DNA of 64,000 nucleotides from Paenibacillus naphthalenovorans (GTDB taxonomy: Bacteria > Bacillota > Bacilli > Paenibacillales > NBRC-103111). The translations under genes and the position numbers were made by a program. How positions within the stretch are numbered: the stretch's first letter is position 1; every line of letters starts with the position of its first letter. The notes below the pieces were generated by a model. The model had not been told where the DNA came from and did not search any database. It saw nothing but the letters and a program-made list of their open reading frames with translations. The DNA lies in NCBI RefSeq assembly GCF_900099895.1, contig NZ_FNDY01000013.1, positions 1-64,000 of the forward strand, given 5' to 3'. Shown here one piece after another: positions 1-7,878 of this stretch.

Positions 1-50
1 GACTGCGTGTTCTCTTTTTGCATTTTTTCAGACTGCTTGGGTTTAGAGAC

Positions 51-353
51 TTACGTTGGGTGTAAATGGAACGAATCTTGTTCAGCAAGCCCTAAATAGC
101 TATCCGTGTCATCCTCTAGTTTATGACTTCTATTTGAACTTGGCAATTCGGGGACATAATGGTCAGGATTATTATGTTCATCTAAAAACTGTTTCCTAGA
201 AATTCCTCTCTCAGCCGCACTAATTTGATGTTTTCTAAACTCGTATCCCGGTTTATGACCCATATCCCACGGTTCTTCTTTGTTCATTACTTTTTTAGTG
301 AGTGGGTCTCTTACTTTACCATCACTATCTTTGGCATTATCCCAAACTTTGCC
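51..353 (-). pseudogene. Orphan C-terminal fragment of a polymorphic toxin (GH-E type nuclease domain)
   Basis: The reading frame stays open from just after a TAG at 354-356, and the first ATG is at 287. The protein end carries WDMGHKPGYEFRKHQ followed by a stretch ending in PELPSSNRSHK. This resembles the GH-E nuclease domain (HNH/Endo VII fold) found at the C-terminus of RHS/WapA-like and other contact-dependent toxins. The G-H and E residues that name the family are visible. No secretion domain or repeat region precedes it: upstream there is only the stop, a terminator and an unrelated kinase. It is therefore probably a displaced toxin tip or a decayed cassette. An immunity gene would be expected to the left, outside the window. 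Homology is recognised by motif only. Confidence 0.5.
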
Positions 354-387
354 CTAAAGATGACGCCCATGCTGGGCGTACAAATAT

Positions 388-420
388 AAACAGCGGATCG
401 GGAACCCCGATCCGCTGTTT
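388..420 (-). terminator. Rho-independent terminator after the histidine kinase gene
   Basis: A perfect 15-bp stem (AAACAGCGGATCGGG and its complement) with a 3-nt loop lies 10 bp beyond the kinase stop codon. It is followed on the minus strand by the T-rich run TTTATATTTG. Confidence 0.8.
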
Positions 421-429
421 GCACTTCTA

Positions 430-2304
430 TTACAAACTGTTATTGGCGAATACAGGCAATACGATTTCGACCGTTGTTCCTTTTCCTACCTCGCTCGAAA
501 TAGATACATGACCGCCGTGTCTTTCAATGATTTGAAAGCTGACCATCATCCCAAGGCCTGTGCCGTGCTCCTTGGTCGTAAAAAACGGATGGCCGATCCG
601 CTCCAATTGATCGGCAGGTATGCCGCTGCCTTGATCAATCACACGCACGACAATCCGGTCCTCTTCCAGCTTGTTCGCCCGAACCGTAATGATACCGCCA
701 TGCGGCATCGCCTCTACCGCATTTTTCATCACGTTGATGAATACCTGTTTAAGCTGATTCTCATCGCCGTCAATGAAGGGAAGGCTCTGTTCGCATTCCT
801 TGACGATTTCGATACTGTTCATAATCGCTTGAGACTCGACCAAGGTCGTGACGTGCTCCAGCAAACGGTGAATGTCTACCGGCAGGTATTGAACCGCCCG
901 AGGCTTGGCCAGAATCAGCATTTCACCCAATATCTGTTCAATCCGGTTGATTTCCGATGAGATGATGTCGTAGTACTGCTGCTTATCCGCCGCTCCCGAT
1001 TTCAGAAGCTGGATAAAGCCTTTGACGGCGGTCAGCGGATTACGAAGTTCGTGGGCAATTCCCGCGGCCAGCTGTCCGACGAGCGACAGCTTCTCCGAAT
1101 TTTGCAGCAATTCCTGCGCCTTGCGGGCTTCGCTAATATCTTTTGCAATAATGCGCACGGCATAATGCCCTTCATACCAGGTAGGAACCGCCGAAAACTC
1201 CACCTCAACCGGCTCTCCCTGCACGGTAATAAACTTGCCTTTAAACGTGGTAACGAAATCATCGTTACTTAACGTTTCGGTCAGACTGGATGCCGCCTGA
1301 AGCACGTCCGGATCAATGAAATCGTGGACCGGTTTGTTCAGCAGCTCGCCCCTGTTGGCGGCTCCCAACAGCCGGACAGCCATTTCGTTCACACAGACCC
1401 ACTTGCCGTCCTGCTGAATAAGGAGCGCTTCCGGCATCTCTTCAATAAGCCTCCTGTATTTCTCCTCGCTTTTCAGCAGCTCTTCCTCAGCCTGTTTTCT
1501 AGTAGTAATATCCCGTCCGACCGTCATAATATTACTGATCTGTCCATTTTCATCCTTGATTAATTTAACCGAATTTTCCATCCATATGTAATTTCCTTTT
1601 TTATGTAAGACTCGGCATATATGTATACAATCATCTGTATAACCATCCATGTGCTTACTCTGTATCTGCTGAAAATCCTCTGGATGAATCAATTCGGCAG
1701 AATTTCTCCCGATCAATTCCTCCTCATGGTATCCCAGCAGGCGGTGTATAGCCGGAGAGGTATAAAGAATGATACCTTCCGGATCACAATACGAAATAAT
1801 ATCATGCGAATGGACCGCGATCAGCTCGTAAAGCTGCGGACATTTTTGTTCCTGCACCGGAATAATCGGATTTGTCCCCAGTGCTGTATCATTCCCCTGC
1901 CGTTCATCATGATTCCGGGAATCCCCCCCGGGCTGGGTCAGGTATAAAATGAACCAGGCCTCCGTACCCGTTTCCTCGCTTACGTATTTGGAAGCCGTTA
2001 TTCTTAAAGGCACCGCATAGCCTTCCCGGTGGCGCCAGTCGAATTCCATCTGACGGGAGGTGCTTTCACTTGAAAGCAGGTTCAGTTCATCCCAAAACTT
2101 CCTCTTGTTTTCCAAGCTGTCGGGGTGGCACAAATCATCGATCATTTGTCCGACAAATTCCGACTCCGAATAACCCAAAATCTGGCATAACGCCTTGTTA
2201 GCTGCCAATAAACGGCCGGAAGCGGCTGCCAAAGCCATACCTGCCGGGGAATGATGGAAACTAAGGAGAAACAAGGGGTGATTAATAAGATTGTCTATAG
2301 CCAT
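430..2304 (-). CDS. PAS-domain sensor histidine kinase, sporulation-kinase type
   Basis: A 624-residue soluble kinase with no membrane segments. Three PAS domains lie at about 15-125, 158-270 and 283-395. A HisKA dimerisation domain follows, with H-box AAGIAHELRNPLTAVKGF (phospho-His about 418). The HATPase domain has an N-box (QVFINVMKNAVEA) and G-boxes (DQGSGIP, GTGLGM). The H-box wording is close to that of Bacillus KinA/KinE-type phosphorelay kinases. No response regulator is adjacent, which also fits an orphan kinase feeding a phosphorelay such as Spo0F, although that target is inferred. The ATG is preceded by AGGAGG at 6 nt. The signal sensed by the PAS domains cannot be read from sequence. 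Confidence 0.9.
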   Translation of the reverse strand: MAIDNLINHPLFLLSFHHSPAGMALAAASGRLLAANKALCQILGYSESEFVGQMIDDLCHPDSLENKRKFWDELNLLSSESTSRQMEFDWRHREGYAVPLRITASKYVSEETGTEAWFILYLTQPGGDSRNHDERQGNDTALGTNPIIPVQEQKCPQLYELIAVHSHDIISYCDPEGIILYTSPAIHRLLGYHEEELIGRNSAELIHPEDFQQIQSKHMDGYTDDCIHICRVLHKKGNYIWMENSVKLIKDENGQISNIMTVGRDITTRKQAEEELLKSEEKYRRLIEEMPEALLIQQDGKWVCVNEMAVRLLGAANRGELLNKPVHDFIDPDVLQAASSLTETLSNDDFVTTFKGKFITVQGEPVEVEFSAVPTWYEGHYAVRIIAKDISEARKAQELLQNSEKLSLVGQLAAGIAHELRNPLTAVKGFIQLLKSGAADKQQYYDIISSEINRIEQILGEMLILAKPRAVQYLPVDIHRLLEHVTTLVESQAIMNSIEIVKECEQSLPFIDGDENQLKQVFINVMKNAVEAMPHGGIITVRANKLEEDRIVVRVIDQGSGIPADQLERIGHPFFTTKEHGTGLGMMVSFQIIERHGGHVSISSEVGKGTTVEIVLPVFANNSL

Positions 2305-2528
2305 TCCATGCCTCCTGCAATTTTTCCAGCCACTAGTATTATTAAAGAAAACATTCTATGTACAGGCCGGTTTATCCTTCTATTCTAATGCAAAAAATTC
2401 ATCTTTTGGCTGACAATGAGTGAGCCCTTTCGTTGAAAAACAACGGCGGCGCACAAGCAAGAAGGTAACGGCAGGTTCTTCAAGACGCATGCGCATAAGG
2501 TAAAGACTACCCGTGTGCAATGATCGCC

Positions 2529-2563
2529 AAAAAGGTCCTTCGCGCGAAGCAAAGGACCTTTTT
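2529..2563 (-). terminator. Rho-independent terminator
   Basis: The 12-bp stem AAAAAGGTCCTT / AAGGACCTTTTT encloses a GC-rich loop. It lies about 20 bp beyond the stop of the small minus-strand gene that starts near 2820, and its A/T ends would let it work in either direction. Confidence 0.7.
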
Positions 2564-2583
2564 GAGGTGATGAGGTTCTTATA

Positions 2584-2820
2584 TCAATAAAGTGAGAGCG
2601 CCAATGTGTCTCTCTCGTTAATCGAATGAAGGATCGCTTCACAGCCTACCACTTCAATACTAATCAACGTTTGAAGACATTTCTTCAGTGCATGTCTTCC
2701 CGTCTCTAACTTATTGTCCAACGCCGTCTTCAGCAGCTTTAACGTTTTCTTATTCAAGTTGTCGGCGAAAACGGGGATTTGTTTGTTTTCGATCGTGACG
2801 AACACTTTCATCCCTAACAC
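2584..2820 (-). CDS. Small hypothetical protein
   Basis: I do not recognise this protein. The frame encodes up to 78 residues from a GTG at 2820, or 75 from an ATG at 2811 (MKVFVTIENKQIPVF...). The GTG has GGGAC a few bases upstream and the ATG has TTAGGG, so the start is undecided. The product is soluble, Lys/Leu-rich in the middle (KKTLKLLKTALDNKLE) and has two cysteines. Isolation between intergenic DNA and a good terminator supports a real gene. The overlapping frame at 2385-2642 was not preferred because it runs through the terminator. Confidence 0.5.
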   Translation of the reverse strand: MLGMKVFVTIENKQIPVFADNLNKKTLKLLKTALDNKLETGRHALKKCLQTLISIEVVGCEAILHSINERDTLALSLY

Positions 2821-3174
2821 CGTCCCTACATATCAGATTTGCTTATTTATTGATAGGATAAATTACGATTATTAAAATAAGCTTAAAATATTATTACAAA
2901 TTGTCAACATCTTTTTGCATTTTTTTTAAGAAATGATGCTGACTTGAAAAATCGAATATGATTCTCGTGAAGGACAAACCATATATTCGACAAAGTGTGA
3001 GGGAAGCAGGAAGAGTGTCCATTTCCCGGGAAATTCGTCGAGTCATTATTTCGGGCTAATGGAATCAGTTATAGGAAAGCTCCCATTCGCGGCTTACAAG
3101 GAATTTTCTGCTGCTAAGCCATATATATCCATGCGGCCACCCCTTGGTGCTTATTGCTTTTAGTTGTTATTATA

Positions 3175-3189
3175 TTATAATAATTATAA
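3175..3189. promoter_or_regulatory. Perfect 7-1-7 PerR-type box
   Basis: The sequence TTATAATAATTATAA matches the Bacillus PerR consensus TTATAATNATTATAA at every position. It lies about 390 bp upstream of a PerR-like gene with no gene start close by. It could be a distal operator, control an unannotated small transcript, or be chance in an AT-rich stretch. Confidence 0.5.
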
Positions 3190-3522
3190 TTTTCAATAGA
3201 TACAAACAAATTAAATAACCCTCCTCTTTGCGGCTGGTGAACATTTCTCCACGGCCCATATAGGGGGGATTTGAACATCACATTACACTCCGTCTTCCCA
3301 TTTTCTCTTCATCCTCGAAAAATGAAGGCTGAATATCCCCTTCAAACGCCGGCGATCGTTGCCGATCATGCGTTCCCTGCCTTTTCACCTCCGGCAACTA
3401 TGGATTTCCCTCCCATCCGCAACCGGGATCTGATCATGAATAACGCTTGAACATCAGATCAGCTTCATCCATTCTTCATCAAACCTTCATATGATGATCA
3501 TGACCGTTTTGCATAACACTGA

Positions 3523-3555
3523 TATTATTAAATAATAATTAGATTAAGTCTAATT
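3523..3555 (+). promoter_or_regulatory. Inverted repeats in the perR-like promoter region
   Basis: Two adjoining inverted repeats lie 22-54 bp before the start codon: TATTATT-A-AATAATA (7-1-7) and AATTAGA-N5-TCTAATT (7-5-7). The first has Fur-family spacing but departs from the PerR consensus at several positions. Autoregulation is the natural reading and is an inference. Confidence 0.4.
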
Positions 3556-3576
3556 TTAATTTTAAAGGAGGACGCT

Positions 3577-4029
3577 ATGCAAATCACGATCAACGATGCC
3601 ATTCGTCATTTACAGGCGGCTAATATTCGTATGACAAAACAAAGAGAGCTCATTTTGGAGCATTTATATTTGAAATTATCTCACCCTACGGCTGAAGAAT
3701 TGTTCGAGTCGATTTATGCCGCTTATCCGAAGTACGTGAGCATGACGACTATTTACAAAAATCTCCGCACGTTAAAGGAGCTGGGGCTGCTGAAGGATTT
3801 TCATACTCATCATGGCGATATTCTGCGGTATGATACGAATACCGAGCCTCATCATCATTTGTATTGCGTTCATTGCGGCAAAATCCAGGACTTTACGGCG
3901 GCCCTGCCGGCATTAGCCGAATTCGGAGACGGCTTCCGGCCGGAGAACGCCTATCTTGAAGTATCCGGTATATGCGATTCCTGTGAGCAGCTTCAGCTTC
4001 AAGGCCAAAGCTTCAAAGTCGCCATTTGA
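3577..4029 (+). CDS. perR: Fur-family regulator, PerR-like (peroxide-responsive)
   Basis: A 150-residue metalloregulator, the usual family length. The N-terminal winged helix (about 5-85) is followed by the dimerisation domain. Structural zinc cysteines are C97-x2-C100 and C133-x2-C136. The regulatory-metal ligands H36, D86, H92, H94 and D105 align with PerR H37, D85, H91, H93 and D104. Aspartate at 105 is the PerR-type residue, whereas Fur usually has Glu there. The ATG follows AAAGGAGG. It is a lone gene between its own inverted-repeat promoter and a bidirectional terminator. PerR represses peroxide-stress genes and is inactivated by iron-catalysed histidine oxidation. Fur or Zur remain possible, but the ligand set favours PerR. 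Confidence 0.75.
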   Translation: MQITINDAIRHLQAANIRMTKQRELILEHLYLKLSHPTAEELFESIYAAYPKYVSMTTIYKNLRTLKELGLLKDFHTHHGDILRYDTNTEPHHHLYCVHCGKIQDFTAALPALAEFGDGFRPENAYLEVSGICDSCEQLQLQGQSFKVAI

Positions 4030-4052
4030 AGGGGAACGTAATCACGAAACTG

Positions 4053-4097
4053 AAAAAAGCACTCACCGAAAGGAAAACCTTCCGGCGGGTGCTTTTT
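4053..4097. terminator. Bidirectional rho-independent terminator
   Basis: An A-flanked, T-flanked hairpin (AAAAAGCAC... / ...GTGCTTTTT with a CCG/CGG extension) lies between two converging genes, 23 bp after each nearest stop codon. Confidence 0.8.
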
Positions 4098-4120
4098 GAA
4101 CGTTCACTTGCTTATTCCGA

Positions 4121-4966
4121 TTATTTCCAAGGCAGCAGTTTGCGTTCAAGCCACTGAAGTCCCCGATTGAAGAGAAGGCCTAACAAAGACAGGAGCAGAA
4201 CCCCAACCATCAGCTTCGTTGTAATCATCAAATTCCCGTAATGCAGAATCATCGATCCGATTCCTTGTTGAGCCGCGATCATTTCCGCCGATACCAGAAG
4301 CAGTAAGGAGGTACCGGCCGCGAGCTTAAGCCCGGCGAAGATCATCGGCAGGGCCCCGGGAAGAATGACCTTCCGAATGACGTTCAGATGGCTGGAGCCG
4401 AACGTAACCGCTGCTTTGATCCATATGGGATCCACGTTCTTGACGCCCGAGAATGTATTGATCACCACGGGAAAAAATACACCAAGGGCAATCATTGTAA
4501 ACTTGGGCGCTTCCCCGATGCCGAGCCATAGAATAATCAAAGGCAGCAAAGCAATTTTCGGAATCGGATAAATGGAATACACCACAGGCGAAAGTACAGC
4601 GTCCGCCCAGCGCGAAAAGCCCAGAATGAGCCCGATCAGAATGCCGCTGACCGCGCCAATGCCATACCCGACGATAATCCGGGACAAGCTGGCCAGGATG
4701 TTCTCATGCAGCTCGCCGCTGGACAGCATCTCCCAGCCGTCCGATAAAATCAGCGTCGGAGCAGGCAGGAACAATGGCGGCACAAGCCCCAGCCGGCAAA
4801 TGATCTCCCACAGAAGCAGGAGACCGACAATACCGAGCACGGACGCATAAGCCGGTATTTTCTGCTCCAGGAAGGATACGCGGTTGCGAATCACATGCCG
4901 CTGCAGTCCTTGTGCCGAAGCATGGGCAGTCCTTTCCGGTATCGATTCATTTGATGCTTGACTCAT
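4121..4966 (-). CDS. ABC transporter permease, nitrate/sulfonate/taurine (SsuC/TauC) family
   Basis: A 281-residue inner-membrane protein with about six hydrophobic segments. It carries the family's cytoplasmic EAA-like loop with KAAVTFGSSHLNVIRKVILP, followed by GALPMIFAGLKLAAG. It ends the three-gene operon, starting 3 bp after the ATP-binding subunit gene, so translation is probably coupled. It forms the channel for whatever ligand the lipoprotein delivers. The family imports sulfonates, taurine, nitrate, thiamine precursors and some aromatic acids. I see nothing that fixes the substrate. Confidence 0.85.
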   Translation of the reverse strand: MSQASNESIPERTAHASAQGLQRHVIRNRVSFLEQKIPAYASVLGIVGLLLLWEIICRLGLVPPLFLPAPTLILSDGWEMLSSGELHENILASLSRIIVGYGIGAVSGILIGLILGFSRWADAVLSPVVYSIYPIPKIALLPLIILWLGIGEAPKFTMIALGVFFPVVINTFSGVKNVDPIWIKAAVTFGSSHLNVIRKVILPGALPMIFAGLKLAAGTSLLLLVSAEMIAAQQGIGSMILHYGNLMITTKLMVGVLLLSLLGLLFNRGLQWLERKLLPWK

Positions 4967-4969
4967 GCC

Positions 4970-5746
4970 CTAACCCTCCTTCAGCGCTTCCTGTGCATCA
5001 TGCCGGATCAGCTGCCAGATTTCATTTGCGTACCGCTCGAAGGCCGCGCGATGCTCTTCCCGGTCTCTTCCCGTCTTGGGAAGATCGATATGAATCACTT
5101 CCTTGATTTGTCCCGGATGACGGGAAAGCACGATCACCCGGTCAGCCAAATAGACCGCCTCTTGAATATTGTGAGTGACATATAAAGTGCTTAATCGGGT
5201 ACGGTTCCAGATGGAAAGCAGCTCCTCCTGCATCAGCGTACGCGTCTGCGCATCCAACGCGGAGAACGGTTCGTCCATCAGCAGCAAATCCGGTTCGACG
5301 GCAAGCGCCCTGGCAATGCCCGCGCGTTGACGCATCCCGCCCGACAGCTGTTTGGGATAAGCCGATTCAAATCCCGTGAGCCCGACCATATCGATATAAT
5401 ATTTGCCTTTTTCCTGCTGCTCCTGCTTGCTCGCACCCTGCTCTTCCAGACCGAACACCACATTCTCGTAAACCGTCCTCCAGGGAAAAAGCGCAATTTC
5501 CTGAAAAACGATGCCGAGCCGGGGAGGTTTGTCCGAAGATAAACCCTCAAAATATACCTCTCCTCCCGAAGGAGACAGCAACCCGCCGACAATATTGAGA
5601 AGTGTAGACTTCCCGCATCCGCTGGGACCGACCAATACCACAAACTCTTGCTCTTCAATCGTAAAGTTGATATTTCTAAGAGCGGTAACCTCTCGCTTCT
5701 TCGAGTCGATAAACCGTTTCTCCACGTTGTCCACTACGATTCTCAT
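4970..5746 (-). CDS. ABC transporter ATP-binding protein, SsuB/TauB family
   Basis: A 258-residue ATPase. Walker A is [12 protein letters not shown] (about 39-50), the Q-loop is [12 protein letters not shown], the signature is [15 protein letters not shown], Walker B is [13 protein letters not shown], and the switch histidine lies in [16 protein letters not shown]. The Q-loop and signature wording are typical of nitrate/sulfonate/taurine importers. It sits between the lipoprotein and permease genes with 3-4 bp spacers and would energise the permease on the cytoplasmic face. Confidence 0.9.
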   Translation of the reverse strand: MRIVVDNVEKRFIDSKKREVTALRNINFTIEEQEFVVLVGPSGCGKSTLLNIVGGLLSPSGGEVYFEGLSSDKPPRLGIVFQEIALFPWRTVYENVVFGLEEQGASKQEQQEKGKYYIDMVGLTGFESAYPKQLSGGMRQRAGIARALAVEPDLLLMDEPFSALDAQTRTLMQEELLSIWNRTRLSTLYVTHNIQEAVYLADRVIVLSRHPGQIKEVIHIDLPKTGRDREEHRAAFERYANEIWQLIRHDAQEALKEG

Positions 5747-5750
5747 GGCA

Positions 5751-6812
5751 TTATTTCTCCAGCTTGCTGAGCGCTTCGTCCAGCAGAGCAGTATTTACAA
5801 TCTCTTGGGTGTCGATGGCTTTGTCGATCAGCTTCTCTTTGGCATACCATTCTACCTGCGTTTTGATGTCTTCGGCCAAAAGCTTCCCGTCACGATCGAT
5901 ATAAGGAAGTCCTTGCTTCACGACTTCTTCGGGTTGGTCCGTGTATTTGGCAACGATCTTAACCACTTCGTCATAATTGGCTCCCGGTACGAGCTTGCCG
6001 TCTTTTTTGGTCAGCACTGCATCGTAGTAATAGCGTGTAGCTTTGGCATACGCCTTCAAAAAGCGTACGGCCGCATCCTGGTTGCCCGCCAGCTTGGGTG
6101 AGAAGAAAATACCGGAGGTTTGATACTCGATTTCGTCTCCTACCTGAGCGATGACTTTACCGTAACCTTCCTTCACTACAGCGGTGATGTTCGGCTCATT
6201 CAGCATAACCGCATCCACCTGCTTGCTCTTGAGCGACTCCATCAAGCCTTTAATACTGTTCAAAGGCACCAATTGAACATCCTTCAGCGTCAGTCCGTGC
6301 TTTTCAAGCAGGCGTCCGGCCATGTAATGATAGGTTGATCCGGTTTGTGTAATACCGATTTTCTTTCCTTTCAATTCCTCAATCGCTTTGACCGGAGAAT
6401 CGGATGGAACCATCAGGGCTGTAGAAGAATAGCCTTCTTGCTCTCTGCCTTTGTCGGCAACAATCACGAGCTTTTGCCCGCCGGCTACCATGTTGTACAA
6501 GCTTGCCGTAATTCCGGTTGCCCCCACATCCACGCTTCCTCCTGCAGTGGCTACAGCAATCGGCTGCGCCGCATCGAACCATTTGGCTTTCGCGTCGATA
6601 TTTTCCTCTTGAAAGAATCCTTTCTCAAGCCCGATAAATAATGGCGCGGAACTGGCCAGCTTGAGCATGCCGATTTCTACCGATACCGCTTCCGTTTGCG
6701 TTTTGGGGGATTCTGTTGCGTTCCCCGGTGCTGCTTCCTTATTCCCGCAGCCTGCAAGAGCAGTGGTGATGAACAGCACTGCAGTCAATGCGAAGAGTGA
6801 TGCTTTTTTCAT
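5751..6812 (-). CDS. Substrate-binding lipoprotein, SsuA/NrtA-like ABC transporter
   Basis: A 353-residue extracytoplasmic binding protein. A Lys-containing signal peptide ends in the lipobox LAGC at about residues 19-22, followed by a Thr/Glu-rich linker. The body has the NMT1/SsuA pattern ([20 protein letters not shown], then [11 protein letters not shown]). It is first in the operon, with GGAGGG 8 nt before the ATG. The residue pattern does not let me choose between an aliphatic sulfonate, an aromatic acid or another ligand. Confidence 0.85.
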   Translation of the reverse strand: MKKASLFALTAVLFITTALAGCGNKEAAPGNATESPKTQTEAVSVEIGMLKLASSAPLFIGLEKGFFQEENIDAKAKWFDAAQPIAVATAGGSVDVGATGITASLYNMVAGGQKLVIVADKGREQEGYSSTALMVPSDSPVKAIEELKGKKIGITQTGSTYHYMAGRLLEKHGLTLKDVQLVPLNSIKGLMESLKSKQVDAVMLNEPNITAVVKEGYGKVIAQVGDEIEYQTSGIFFSPKLAGNQDAAVRFLKAYAKATRYYYDAVLTKKDGKLVPGANYDEVVKIVAKYTDQPEEVVKQGLPYIDRDGKLLAEDIKTQVEWYAKEKLIDKAIDTQEIVNTALLDEALSKLEK

Positions 6813-7116
6813 TCTGTTAACCCTCCAGTTTTTCTAGTTGATTTTGTGGCAAATCTTAAATGCATTCGACACGTATTTGCAATATTCCTTCAAAGCTTCT
6901 AAATTTATGGCATGACCGGGTCGAATGGTATGTGCTAATGTAAATCAAAGTCATGAAATCAACAGCCGGCTTTTCCTCCTTCAAGTCTTGTGCTGCGGCA
7001 TGTCAATACCTCCGCATAAGAAATAGACCGCTCCGCCCAAGGACCCGGTCTACGGTCTGCAGCTCTTATGATAACACTGCACAGTCTGGTACTTCAAGCC
7101 AGATCGCAATCCTCCT
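6813..7116. other. Intergenic region upstream of the ABC operon, 304 bp
   Basis: No coding frame is supported. It should contain the promoter of the ABC operon on the minus strand. A weak hairpin (AGACCG / CGGTCT, 7025-7051) followed by ATTTCTT on the minus strand may end the thioesterase transcript. I found no riboswitch-like structure. Confidence 0.4.
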
Positions 7117-7536
7117 TCATTTTTTGTCGATAACCCGGAACGATGCGGTTGCCATCGAGCACAAAATGTTATTTTCGTTCTTTAGCGTTGCCTGGGTGGT
7201 AATCGTTCTGGCTGACATATGAACGATTTCCGCCACCGCCGTCACTTTGCCCTTGCCTGCCGGCGCGGTAAAATGCATATTCAAGCCCGAAGTGACGACA
7301 TCGCTGTCCGGACGGGCGGTCATCGCTGCAAGACCCATCGCGGTATCGAGCAGCGACGTATGCACGCCTCCGTGAAGAATGCCGATGAAATTCAGATGGT
7401 GCTCTTTCACATCCAGCGTGACGATGGCCCTATGTTCGTTCCATTCCACCAATTCACAGCCCAGATAGCCCCAAAAGGTATGCTGAGCCTCCTCCAGCAT
7501 GCGTTCGATTTTTTTTTGAATTTGTTCAGTATTCAC
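7117..7536 (-). CDS. PaaI-family hotdog thioesterase
   Basis: A 139-residue single hotdog domain, the usual length. The core signature is LHGGVHTSLLDTAMGLAA (about 54-71), with the catalytic-type Asp in the long helix, then the LNMHFTAP strand. PaaI-type thioesterases hydrolyse (aryl)acyl-CoA and are often used to release CoA from dead-end intermediates. It lies next to a decayed acyl-CoA ligase and the beta-oxidation operon, so a fatty or aryl acyl-CoA substrate is a reasonable inference. The specific substrate is unknown. Confidence 0.8.
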   Translation of the reverse strand: MNTEQIQKKIERMLEEAQHTFWGYLGCELVEWNEHRAIVTLDVKEHHLNFIGILHGGVHTSLLDTAMGLAAMTARPDSDVVTSGLNMHFTAPAGKGKVTAVAEIVHMSARTITTQATLKNENNILCSMATASFRVIDKK

Positions 7537-7544
7537 AGTATCTC

Positions 7545-7862
7545 TCCATTCGGCGGCCAGACGTTCCTGCCCCAGTGTTCGAGCTCCTTTGCTTTCAAGG
7601 ACTCTTCTTCCTTCCGGACAATATAAGTTTACACCGTTTCACCGCGGAAGGGGATCGGCACGCCCAAGGCGGCGGCTTCTTCCCTATCCGATGCATAAAC
7701 GGCGCCTCCTCGATTTCCCGGGGAACCTATTGAAGCCTCCGGCAATTGTTCTATCTCTCATACGGTCCTTGATATCATAATACCCTTTCTCGTCCATTCG
7801 CGCCATATCCGCCGCATATATCCAACCATCTTCCGGCATACGGCACGCGGCCGGGATCCTTC
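7545..7862 (-). pseudogene. Decayed C-terminal remnant of a long-chain acyl-CoA synthetase
   Basis: Reading the minus strand across frames recovers pieces of an LcfA/FadD-type ligase C-terminus. From about 7833 downward comes DGWIYAADMARMDEKGYY, then IKDRMRDRTIAGGFNRFPG, matching the usual DGW..TGD.A..DE.GY and DR..D.IIAGG.N.YP pattern. After a frame change come EIEE and then EEAAALGVPIPFRGETV, matching the AA.GVPDPYRGETVKA pattern, ending at a stop. A few further matching residues follow in another frame. The N-terminal adenylation domain is gone. It lies directly downstream of fadE, where a ligase would make sense. Confidence 0.7.
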
Positions 7863-7878
7863 AGATGGTTCCATCGGA

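Larger units (their letters stand above)
2821..3576. other. Intergenic region, 756 bp, AT-rich
   Basis: I found no convincing coding frame here. The stretch holds a perfect PerR-type box near 3175-3189 and inverted repeats just before the PerR-like gene, listed separately. The rest shows no hairpin, repeat or RNA-like structure that I can support. Confidence 0.5.

Noticed and set aside
1617-1628. TGTATACA-like sequence inside the histidine kinase gene
   Set aside because: It lies within a coding region, far from the GntR regulon, and lacks the second half-site.
2385-2642. 85-codon minus-strand frame overlapping the small hypothetical gene
   Set aside because: It runs through the terminator hairpin at 2529-2563 and has no ribosome site or recognisable features.
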